A stretch of DNA of 9,467 nucleotides from an uncultured Campylobacter sp. (GTDB lineage Bacteria; Campylobacterota; Campylobacteria; Campylobacterales; Campylobacteraceae), in the NCBI RefSeq assembly GCF_938017615.1, contig NZ_CALIJA010000053.1, forward strand, positions 1 through 9,467. The letters are read 5' to 3'. Below are positions 1-6,457 of the stretch, piece by piece (the stretch's first letter is position 1; every line of letters begins with the position of its first letter). A program made the translations under genes and the position numbers. The notes beneath the pieces were generated by a model. The model was given only the letters and a program-made list of their open reading frames with translations, made no database searches and was not told where the DNA came from.

Positions 1-52
1 ATAAAATTCTAATTAAATCAGATCAAATTTAAGGTGCATAAATTCTAAATTT

Positions 53-61
53 TGATAGAAT
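53..61 (+). promoter_or_regulatory. Probable extended -10 promoter of the hyd operon
   Basis: TG at 53-54, one base, then TAGAAT at 56-61 matches an extended -10 element (TGnTATAAT) with one mismatch. It is preceded by AT-rich sequence with runs of A and T, as is usual for Campylobacter sigma-70 promoters, which generally lack a conserved -35. Transcription would begin near 68 and give a leader of about 30 nt before hydA. No operator was recognised. The call rests on sequence resemblance only. Confidence 0.5.
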
Positions 62-85
62 GCCGTTCGAAATATCCTAAAAATC

Positions 86-91
86 AGGAGG
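86..91 (+). promoter_or_regulatory. Shine-Dalgarno of hydA, fixes the start codon
   Basis: AGGAGG lies five bases before the ATG at 97. This strong site favours the ATG at 97 over the in-frame TTG at 52, which sits inside the probable -10 element and has no comparable ribosome binding site. Confidence 0.85.
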
Positions 92-96
92 AAGAT

Positions 97-1242
97 ATGG
101 TTGATTTGGCTCAAATTTCGGCTAGACTTGATGCCGTTGAGCGTTTGCCGCGAATAAAAGCGGAGGAAAGCATACAAGAAAGGCTTAAGAGCAAGGGTTT
201 TTCGCGCCGCGATTTTATGAAATGGAGTGGAGCGATGACCGCGATGCTAGGGCTTCCGGCTGCATTTGCGCCGAGCGTGGCGCGAGCGGCGGAGCTTGCG
301 GATCGCTTGCCTGTGATCTGGCTTCATATGGCGGAGTGCACGGGCTGTAGCGAGAGCTTGCTACGCACCGATACGCCTACGATCGATAGCCTCATATTCT
401 ATTACATCAGCCTAGAATACCACGAGACGATAATGGCTGCCGCAGGCTGGCAAGCCGAGGAAAATTTAGAGGGCGCGATCGAAAAATACAAGGGGCGCTA
501 TATCTTGATGGTAGAGGGCGGAATTCCAAGCGGCGAGAATGAATTTTTCCTAACCGTGGGTCCTGAGGGCAAGAGCGGAGCTCAGCACTGCAAACACGCT
601 GCCGAAGGCGCTGCGGCGATATTTGCGATCGGCACCTGTTCGAGCTTCGGCGGCATCCAAGCCGCGGCCCCGAATCCGACCGGCGCCGTAGGTTTGGACA
701 AAATCATAAACAAACCCGTCATCAACATCCCGGGCTGTCCGCCTAGCGAAAAAAATATCGTCGGCAACGTGCTAAATTTCATCCTTTTCGGCACGCTTCC
801 AAGCCTTGACGTTTATAACCGACCTAAATGGGCTTACGGGCTGCGCATCCACGATCTATGCGAGCGCCGCGGGCATTTCGACGCGGGCGAGTTTGTAGAA
901 AGCTTCGGCGATGCGGGCGCAAAGGACGGATATTGCCTTTATAAAGTAGGCTGCAAGGGTCCTTATACGTTTAATAACTGCTCGCGCGAGCGCTTCAACT
1001 CCCACACTAGCTGGCCGGTACAGGCGGGTCACGGCTGCATAGGCTGCTCGGAACCTGATTTTTGGGATCATATGGGGCCTTTTGAGGAGCCTTTGGCGGA
1101 TCGCCTTTACGAAAGCGTTTTTGGCGGGCTCGGCGCTGATGCTACCGCAGATAAGATAGGTGTCGGAATTTTAGCGATCACGGGTGTTGCGGTAGCGGCA
1201 CACGCGGCTATTGCGTCGTTTAAGAAAGATAAAGGGGAATAA
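97..1242 (+). CDS. hydA: [NiFe] uptake hydrogenase small subunit, Tat-exported
   Basis: This is the 381-residue Fe-S small subunit of a quinone-reactive [NiFe] hydrogenase. It relays electrons from the Ni-Fe site in HydB to cytochrome b HydC. The N-terminus carries a long n-region and a twin-arginine motif, SRRDFMKW (Arg37-Arg38), a hydrophobic stretch, and a likely signal peptidase site after VARA (about residue 64). CTGC at 81-84 provides proximal-cluster cysteines. GTCSSFGG, the PGCPPSE motif, and the cysteine-rich stretch from DLCERRGHF to HGCIGCSE supply the remaining ligands of three Fe-S clusters. A hydrophobic C-terminal segment (GVGILAITGVAVAAH) followed by KKDKGE is the usual membrane anchor. 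Length is normal for the family. It leads the operon, with hydB starting two bases after its stop. HydB lacks a signal and should be co-exported with it. No insertions are seen. Confidence 0.96.
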   Translation: MVDLAQISARLDAVERLPRIKAEESIQERLKSKGFSRRDFMKWSGAMTAMLGLPAAFAPSVARAAELADRLPVIWLHMAECTGCSESLLRTDTPTIDSLIFYYISLEYHETIMAAAGWQAEENLEGAIEKYKGRYILMVEGGIPSGENEFFLTVGPEGKSGAQHCKHAAEGAAAIFAIGTCSSFGGIQAAAPNPTGAVGLDKIINKPVINIPGCPPSEKNIVGNVLNFILFGTLPSLDVYNRPKWAYGLRIHDLCERRGHFDAGEFVESFGDAGAKDGYCLYKVGCKGPYTFNNCSRERFNSHTSWPVQAGHGCIGCSEPDFWDHMGPFEEPLADRLYESVFGGLGADATADKIGVGILAITGVAVAAHAAIASFKKDKGE

Positions 1243-1244
1243 TC

Positions 1245-2966
1245 ATGTCGCAAAGAATCGTAATAGATCCGATAACCAGAATAGAGGGACATTTAAGAAT
1301 AGAGGTCGTAGTGGATGATGAAAACGTCGTACGTGAAGCCTATAGTAGCTCGACGCTATGGCGCGGGCTTGAGACCATAGTAAAAAACAGAGATCCGCGC
1401 GACGCGGGATTTTTTATGCAAAGAATTTGCGGCGTCTGCACCTTCTCGCATTACAAAGCGGGCATCGTCGCGGTAGAAAACGCCCTCGGTATCACTCCGC
1501 CGTTAAATGCCTTGCTGACGCGCACGCTGATGGCTAACGCGCTATTTTTGCACGATCATCCGGTGCATTTTTATCAACTTCACGGACTTGATTTCGTAGA
1601 TGTAGTAAGCGCTCTTAGCGCCGATCCTAAAAAGGCGAGCGAGGAGGCGTTTAAATACTGCGACACCCCTTATGCGTGCGGTGCGGATAAACTAAAAGAG
1701 GTGCAAGATCGCGTGGGCGCTTTCATTAAGAAAGGCGCTTTGGGGCCTTTTGCCAATGCCTACTTCGGCCACCCTACATATAAGCTTAGCCCGGAGCAAA
1801 ATTTGATCGCTCTTTCGCACTATCTTGAGTGTTTGCGCATTCAGCGCACGGCGGCTCAGATGATGGCGATATTCGGTGCGAAGCAGCCTCATCCGCAAAG
1901 TCTTACCGTAGGCGGCGTCACCTGCGTAATGGATATCCTAAGTCCTGCGAGACTGGGCGAATATATGTCTAAATTTAAAGAGGTCGCAGACTTTGTAAAT
2001 CGCGCCTACTATCCTGATCTCGTAATGGCTGCGAAGGCTTACGGCAACGAGCCTAGCGTGCTAAACGATATCGGCGTGGCAAATTTATGGACTCATCAAG
2101 AATTTCAGCTTTCAAAGAACGAATGGCTATTTCAAAGCGGCATGATTATGAACGGCGATATTAGTAAGGTTTTGGAGCTGGATGAGAACAAGATCACCGA
2201 GGAGGCAACGCATGCGTGGTATAAAAACGATGCGGCGCTTCATCCTTACGACGGCGAGCAAGAGCCGAATTATACGGGCCTTAAGGACGGACAGAGCATC
2301 GACGCGCACGGCAAAGAAGCGCATACGAAGGTACTTGATACCCAGGGCAAATACACCTGGATCAAGGCTCCGCGCTACGACGGCAAGCCGCTTCAGGTAG
2401 GACCGCTTGCAAATATCGTGGTAAATTACGCTAAGAAAAACGAGCGCGTAGTAAAGGTTGTGGATCAATTCCTAAAAGACGCCGGCTTGCCGCTTGAGGC
2501 GGTATTTTCGACGCTTGGACGAACGGCGTGTCGTATGATCGAGGCTAAAGTCGTAGCCGACAACGGACTGATTGCACTAGAAAATTTAATTGCAAATATC
2601 AAAAGCGGCGACACTGAAACCTGCGCAAAATATGTAATCGATAACTCCAAAGAGTACAAAGGTCGCTATATCGGTCATGTGCCGCGCGGCGCACTTAGCC
2701 ACTGGTGCAGGATCGAAAAGGGCGTCATCAAAAACTGGCAGGCGGTCGTGCCGTCTACTTGGAACGCCACGCCAAAGGATAAAGACGGCGCTATGGGCGC
2801 TTATGAATCCTGCTTGATCGGACTTAAGCTTGCCGATCTTTCCAAGCCGCTAGAGATCATCCGCCGCATCCATTCATTCGATCCTTGCATAGCCTGCGCC
2901 GTGCACGTAATGGACGCTAAAGGGGCGGAGCTTGGTTACTATAGGGTAGATCCCAGCAAAGGATAA
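1245..2966 (+). CDS. hydB: [NiFe] uptake hydrogenase large (catalytic) subunit
   Basis: This 573-residue subunit carries the Ni-Fe(CN)2CO centre that splits H2. The N-terminal RIEGH (12-16) and RICGVCTFSH (Cys62, Cys65) form the L1 motif. The C-terminal DPCIACAVH (Cys548, Cys551, His554) forms the L2 motif, so all four Ni-binding cysteines are present. Nineteen residues follow His554, starting VMDAKG. By family precedent this is the extension removed by the endopeptidase HydD after nickel insertion. There is no signal peptide, in keeping with Tat export piggy-backed on HydA. The ATG at 1245 has the ribosome binding site AAAGGGGA at 1231-1238, within the end of hydA. Length and motifs are ordinary, with no low-complexity insertion. 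Confidence 0.97.
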   Translation: MSQRIVIDPITRIEGHLRIEVVVDDENVVREAYSSSTLWRGLETIVKNRDPRDAGFFMQRICGVCTFSHYKAGIVAVENALGITPPLNALLTRTLMANALFLHDHPVHFYQLHGLDFVDVVSALSADPKKASEEAFKYCDTPYACGADKLKEVQDRVGAFIKKGALGPFANAYFGHPTYKLSPEQNLIALSHYLECLRIQRTAAQMMAIFGAKQPHPQSLTVGGVTCVMDILSPARLGEYMSKFKEVADFVNRAYYPDLVMAAKAYGNEPSVLNDIGVANLWTHQEFQLSKNEWLFQSGMIMNGDISKVLELDENKITEEATHAWYKNDAALHPYDGEQEPNYTGLKDGQSIDAHGKEAHTKVLDTQGKYTWIKAPRYDGKPLQVGPLANIVVNYAKKNERVVKVVDQFLKDAGLPLEAVFSTLGRTACRMIEAKVVADNGLIALENLIANIKSGDTETCAKYVIDNSKEYKGRYIGHVPRGALSHWCRIEKGVIKNWQAVVPSTWNATPKDKDGAMGAYESCLIGLKLADLSKPLEIIRRIHSFDPCIACAVHVMDAKGAELGYYRVDPSKG

Positions 2967-2969
2967 ACG

Positions 2970-3644
2970 ATGAAAAAAAGATTTGCGGAATACGAGTTCT
3001 CCATCGGTCTTAGGCTCACGCACTGGCTGCGCGCGCTTTGCATTACGATTTTGGTGATCACCGGATATTACATCGCCTTTGTTTTCACCGCGCCCGAGGT
3101 AAGCCCAGAGCCGGTGCTTTTCATGCAGGCTAAATTTAGATTCGTACATCTGATCTTCGGCTTTGCGATGATCGGTGCGGCGATCTTTAAAACTTATCTT
3201 TTCTTCTTCGATAAAAAGAGCAGAAAAGAGCTTTTAAGCATCAAGGATTTTTTTAGCCCGCGCGTCTGGATCGCTCAGATCAAATACTATATCTTTTTGG
3301 GCGAGCACCCGCATCTTCGCGGCGTTTACAATCCGCTACAGTTCATCTCCTATCTGGGCTTTTATCTAGTGCTGTTCGTAATCTGCCTAACGGGTATGAT
3401 ATTATATGTGCATGTCTATCACGAAGGGCTCGGCGGCGCGCTATACGGGCTCTTACGCCCGCTGGAAGCTGCGATGGGCGGTCTAAGCGAAGTACGAATG
3501 ATTCACCATCTTTGCATGAATATCATCATAATCTTCGTACCGATCCACGTCTATATGGCGGTCTTTAACGCCGTCAAGGGTAGAGACGGCGCGATGGACG
3601 CGATCGTAAGCGGCTATAAATTTAAAAAGGAAGAGCACGCTTGA
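2970..3644 (+). CDS. hydC: Hydrogenase cytochrome b membrane subunit
   Basis: This 224-residue integral membrane protein binds two b haems, anchors HydAB to the periplasmic face and reduces menaquinone. Four hydrophobic segments are visible: about residues 19-41, 58-80, 124-148 and 180-200. Histidines lie at the helix positions expected for haem ligation in the HydC family: His18 (LTHWLR), His60 (RFVHLIFG), His179/His180 (MIHHLCMN) and His193 (PIHVYMA). This four-histidine pattern matches Wolinella HydC as I recall it. The gene starts three bases after the hydB stop, with AAAGGA at 2958-2963 as the ribosome binding site. Its TGA stop (3642-3644) overlaps the TTG start of hydD. Length is normal. 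Confidence 0.95.
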   Translation: MKKRFAEYEFSIGLRLTHWLRALCITILVITGYYIAFVFTAPEVSPEPVLFMQAKFRFVHLIFGFAMIGAAIFKTYLFFFDKKSRKELLSIKDFFSPRVWIAQIKYYIFLGEHPHLRGVYNPLQFISYLGFYLVLFVICLTGMILYVHVYHEGLGGALYGLLRPLEAAMGGLSEVRMIHHLCMNIIIIFVPIHVYMAVFNAVKGRDGAMDAIVSGYKFKKEEHA

Positions 3645-4546
3645 GGGTGCTGGTACTGGGTATCGGCAACGTCATCTACGCGGACGAGGGCATAGGCGTG
3701 CACTTCGTCCGCGCGCTCGCGCAGAACTATAAATTTTATCCTAAAACCGCCGCACGAAATTCTATGGCGGGCGAGGATATCGCGGCGCAGAATTTCATGC
3801 AAAATTCCGCCCAAGTCTCTGCGATACAAAATTCTACCTCGCAAAATTCCATAGAGCGCGACCCCTCGCAAAATTCTGGGGATGAAAATTTTATCTCCGA
3901 GCAGAATTTCGCAGCAGTAAATTCTCTCCGAAATTCCAAGGCGGAAAATTTAGATCAAAATTTCGCCGCTCAAAATTCCGCCGAGCAGAATTCCGCTTCA
4001 AATTTTACTTCGCAGAATTCCCTTATAAATTCCGCAGCGCAAAGCTCTATCAATGTGGACTTTATCGCCGAAAATTCCGCCGCATCGAGCAGTAGTGCGG
4101 ATCAGATCCGATTTATCGACGGCGGGACTCTGGCTAGCTTTTTGATGCCTACGATGGCGGAATTTGATGAAATTTTGCTCGTAGATTGTATAGACGCGGA
4201 CGGCGCAAAGGGCGGCGAGGTGTATTTTTTCGACTACGACGCGATGCCTAAGCAGATCAGCTGGAGCGGCTCGGCGCACGAGGTCGAAATGCTTCAAACC
4301 CTGCAGATGATGGATCTTTGCGGCGATCTGCCTCACGTTAAAATTCTAGCGGTCGTGCCGCGGCGCATCGAGGAAGCGAGCTTTAAGTTAAGCTCCGTGA
4401 TTTTAGAGTCTTCAAAAACCATGGAAAAAACGGCGCTTAAGTACCTATCGGATCTTGGTTTCGCGCATGAAAAAATCGCCGATCTTAGCGCCCAAGATAT
4501 CGCGGATCGATTTGCAAAAAGGGGGCGAGATGATAGTAGCATATGA
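3641..4546 (+). CDS. hydD: Hydrogenase maturation endopeptidase with large internal insertion
   Basis: This member of the HybD/HyaD/HydD family should cleave the C-terminal tail of HydB after Ni insertion. The core is clear: LVLGIGNVIYADEGIGVHF with nickel ligand Glu16, FIDGGTLASFLMP at about 158-170, LVDCIDADG with Asp182, and SGSAH with His213; these match the Glu16/Asp62/His93 triad of E. coli HybD. The protein is 301 residues, whereas the family is usually about 160-190. The excess is an Asn/Gln/Ser-rich stretch at residues 34-153, between NYKFYP and IRFIDGG, and removing it gives a normal length. The start is TTG at 3641, with AAGGAAGAG about six bases upstream and a TTGA overlap with the hydC stop; homologues begin at the same place relative to GxGN. 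The frame stays open and the triad is intact, so function is likely kept. Confidence 0.9.
   Translation: MRVLVLGIGNVIYADEGIGVHFVRALAQNYKFYPKTAARNSMAGEDIAAQNFMQNSAQVSAIQNSTSQNSIERDPSQNSGDENFISEQNFAAVNSLRNSKAENLDQNFAAQNSAEQNSASNFTSQNSLINSAAQSSINVDFIAENSAASSSSADQIRFIDGGTLASFLMPTMAEFDEILLVDCIDADGAKGGEVYFFDYDAMPKQISWSGSAHEVEMLQTLQMMDLCGDLPHVKILAVVPRRIEEASFKLSSVILESSKTMEKTALKYLSDLGFAHEKIADLSAQDIADRFAKRGRDDSSI
3740..4099 (+). repeat. In-frame [QE]N[SF] repeat insertion within hydD
   Basis: About 120 codons encode a low-complexity peptide built on Gln/Glu-Asn-Ser/Phe every four to five residues (QNF, QNS, ENF, ENS). At the DNA level, I count by eye 18 hexamers of the form RAATTY between 3757 and 4077. 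All are in the same codon phase, with AAT as the Asn codon. Distances between consecutive copies are all multiples of three, mostly 12 or 15. The stretch has no cysteine, very few aromatics other than Phe, and no predicted fold. It sits in a loop between two core elements of the protease. Its boundaries are approximate because they rest on where family similarity stops and resumes. Confidence 0.85.
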
Positions 4547-6167
4547 GTTTAACTACCTTAATGAAAACGCGCTAATAGCGCACTTTTTGCTGTTTTATGC
4601 TCGCAAAAGCGCACTTAAGTTTTGCCTAAAAAAAGAGGCGAGCTTAATAAGCCTTTTCGTGCGCGGCGGCGAGGATGAAATTTTAAAATTTAGCGACGAG
4701 GCGATGCCGCTGATCCCAAACTCCATATTTTTGGCAAAATCCTCCGTGCGCGTGGTGGACGAGGGCAGCGTCGAAGCAAAAACGCTGAAATTTAACGGCA
4801 CGTTTGAAGGTGCCTCCTTGGGCGATTTAAACAAATTTTTCGAGGATGAAATTTCAAACGCCCATAACACGGCTAAATTTAATAACTTCACCCCGCGAGT
4901 GATGAAAGAATACCTCGCTCACGCCGAGCCGTCTCAAAACGAATTCGGAGTAATAAGCGGCACCGACGTGCTTCATGAGGGAAAATTTGAAGCGGTAAGC
5001 AGGGAGAATTTTGCCCGCTTACTAGAGTTTTGCCGCATAAACTTATTTCATGCCAGGCAGGTGCAGATTAAGCGCGGCGGCGCAACTTTCACGCTCAAGG
5101 CGGACGTGGATTTTAGCGCCGATTTTTTTATAGCCGCGGGAGTGGGGCCGCTGGATGGGATTTTTGTGAGCGATGAAAAGAGCAAAATCGCGCTCGCAGC
5201 CTTCGAAAAGCCGCTCATAAGCCTAAAAACCAATGCGATCTTTAGAAAAAACCACGAGGGCGCGCCTAGATTTTTTGACGTAAAGCTTGCGGGCGACATA
5301 TTCGTGTTTGCGCTGGGGCGCGCTTTGGCAAGCGACGGGATCTATTTTTTAAGCGTAAAATGCGAAAGCGCGGCGCAAAAAGATCAAATTTTTAAAGTCG
5401 CACCGCTACAAAACGGCTTTTTGATCGTGCAAAACGAAGACTTTTTAAGCGGTAGCGCAAGCTCTTATCTGAAAAACTCAAACGACAAAAACTCCGCTCT
5501 TTTTGCGCTTACGTGCCGCGAGAAGGGGGTTTTGAACGACTCCAAAAAACGCGTTTTGCGCTGCTTTTTGGGCGCGGGCGCGGATGATGAGATCGCAATT
5601 TATGGCGAAAGCTCCAAAAAAATTCTGCTTAAATTTGATCTGCCGCGCAGTTTTGACGAGCTTAAGGCTCAAATTTGCGCGGATGAGACAGGCACGAAAC
5701 TGCTTGAAAATTTTAGCGCCAAATTTAACGTAGACTCCGCGAAAATCGATGAAATTTTAAGAAGCGCAAACGCGGGATTTTACGGCATCTTTAGCGTCGC
5801 CGCGCAGCTTATCTGGGGGCGCGATGCGGCATTTTTGACTGCGAGCGCGGAAGATTTTGCGGGCGGCAAAGGGGTGCGACTCGATTTTTGCACGGACGAG
5901 CGCGGCTGCGTGCAAGCGGATAAAATTTTGCGTTCGGCGATGAGCTATGCGCTCGCAGGCGCCAATGAAAAGCTATTTGCGTTCGGATTTTTCGATAGTT
6001 TGGGCTATTTTTTAAGCGATCTGGCGGATGAGCGCAAAGAGGACTTTGACGTTTTGATCTTCGGCGGCGCGATGTTTAGCGGACGCAAATTCGCGGATTT
6101 AATGCTTAAGCTTTGCAAAAATTTTGACGCGAGCTTTAGCGACAGCTTCGCGCTTCAAGCTCGCTAG
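4530..6167 (+). CDS. hydE: HydE-like hydrogenase accessory protein
   Basis: This 545-residue soluble protein lies directly after hydD, the position of hydE in Helicobacter pylori and Wolinella. In H. pylori hydE is reported to be needed for hydrogenase activity, though its biochemical role is not established. ATG at 4530 has AAGGGGG at about 4519-4525 and overlaps the end of hydD by 17 nt, implying translational coupling; an upstream in-frame start is not needed. There is no signal peptide or membrane segment. The C-terminal part (FLGAGADDEI near the middle, FDLPRSFDEL, and IFGGAMFSGRKF at about residues 510-520) faintly recalls the Kae1-like carbamoyltransferase domain of HypF, with its GGVFQN motif. 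That likeness is by eye only. The identification as hydE is from context and length as well as sequence. A stretch with YLKNSNDKNS may be a very small low-complexity insertion. Confidence 0.75.
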   Translation: MIVAYEFNYLNENALIAHFLLFYARKSALKFCLKKEASLISLFVRGGEDEILKFSDEAMPLIPNSIFLAKSSVRVVDEGSVEAKTLKFNGTFEGASLGDLNKFFEDEISNAHNTAKFNNFTPRVMKEYLAHAEPSQNEFGVISGTDVLHEGKFEAVSRENFARLLEFCRINLFHARQVQIKRGGATFTLKADVDFSADFFIAAGVGPLDGIFVSDEKSKIALAAFEKPLISLKTNAIFRKNHEGAPRFFDVKLAGDIFVFALGRALASDGIYFLSVKCESAAQKDQIFKVAPLQNGFLIVQNEDFLSGSASSYLKNSNDKNSALFALTCREKGVLNDSKKRVLRCFLGAGADDEIAIYGESSKKILLKFDLPRSFDELKAQICADETGTKLLENFSAKFNVDSAKIDEILRSANAGFYGIFSVAAQLIWGRDAAFLTASAEDFAGGKGVRLDFCTDERGCVQADKILRSAMSYALAGANEKLFAFGFFDSLGYFLSDLADERKEDFDVLIFGGAMFSGRKFADLMLKLCKNFDASFSDSFALQAR

Positions 6168-6453
6168 ATTAGGCATATATGCGAATTTTCGGCAAAACTC
6201 CTAAGTCTTATCCGCAAAACAGCGAGTTGCGTGGACATTGCGGTACTGATAGCCGCGCCATACGGGCTAAACTTAGCGCAAACGAGATCGCGCGAAATTT
6301 CAAAAAAAGCGGCAAAGGGCGCGGGCGTGAAGGAACAAATTTTATTAAATTTAGAGCATATTTTGAGGCACCCGGTACGTTTTATCCGCCCGCTGCGAGC
6401 GCAACTTGCTTGCAAAATAGCTCTTGCGGCGCGCAATTTATGAAAGCATGTGT
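6168..6453 (+). other. Interval between hydE and hypF, coding status unclear
   Basis: These 286 bases hold no recognisable gene, RNA, terminator hairpin or convincing promoter. Two + strand frames are open across nearly all of it. One runs from ATG at 6179 to TGA at 6455-6457. The other is the hydE frame itself, which stays open for 91 codons past the hydE TAG until TGA at 6441-6443. Both have codon use that could pass for this genome. Possible readings are a small gene, an eroded hydE tail or related insert, or a spacer free of stops by chance. Confidence 0.5.
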
Positions 6454-6457
6454 ATGA
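6179..6457 (+). CDS. Hypothetical small protein, doubtful
   Basis: A 92-codon frame starts at ATG 6179, with a weak ribosome binding site TTAGG about five bases upstream, 12 nt after the hydE stop. It ends in an ATGA overlap with the hypF start at 6454, the geometry of translational coupling. The product is basic and Gly/Ser-rich, has no membrane segment and contains two QNS tripeptides (PQNSEL, LQNSSCG), the same tripeptide that dominates the hydD insertion. I do not recognise the protein. A competing open frame on the same strand makes it uncertain that this one is translated. Confidence 0.25.
   Translation: MRIFGKTPKSYPQNSELRGHCGTDSRAIRAKLSANEIARNFKKSGKGRGREGTNFIKFRAYFEAPGTFYPPAASATCLQNSSCGAQFMKACV

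Noticed and set aside
52..96. N-terminal extension of hydA from the TTG at 52
   Set aside because: The strong AGGAGG site points to the ATG at 97, and the TTG lies within the probable -10 element upstream of the transcription start.
2127..2468. Minus-strand frame of 113 codons opposite hydB
   Set aside because: It lies wholly within a conserved and well-identified hydB and has no recognisable product.
3736..3939. Minus-strand frame with repeated EFC tripeptides opposite the hydD insertion
   Set aside because: EFC is simply the reverse complement reading of QN[SF] codons. There is no start signal or homology.
3757..4077. CRISPR-like array
   Set aside because: The repeated core is only about six to eight bases with 12-15 nt spacing and sits in frame inside hydD. 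CRISPR repeats and spacers are much longer.
4519..4525. Phase-variable homopolymer tract before hydE
   Set aside because: The run is only five G residues and serves as the hydE ribosome binding site. Campylobacter phase-variable G tracts are usually eight or longer.
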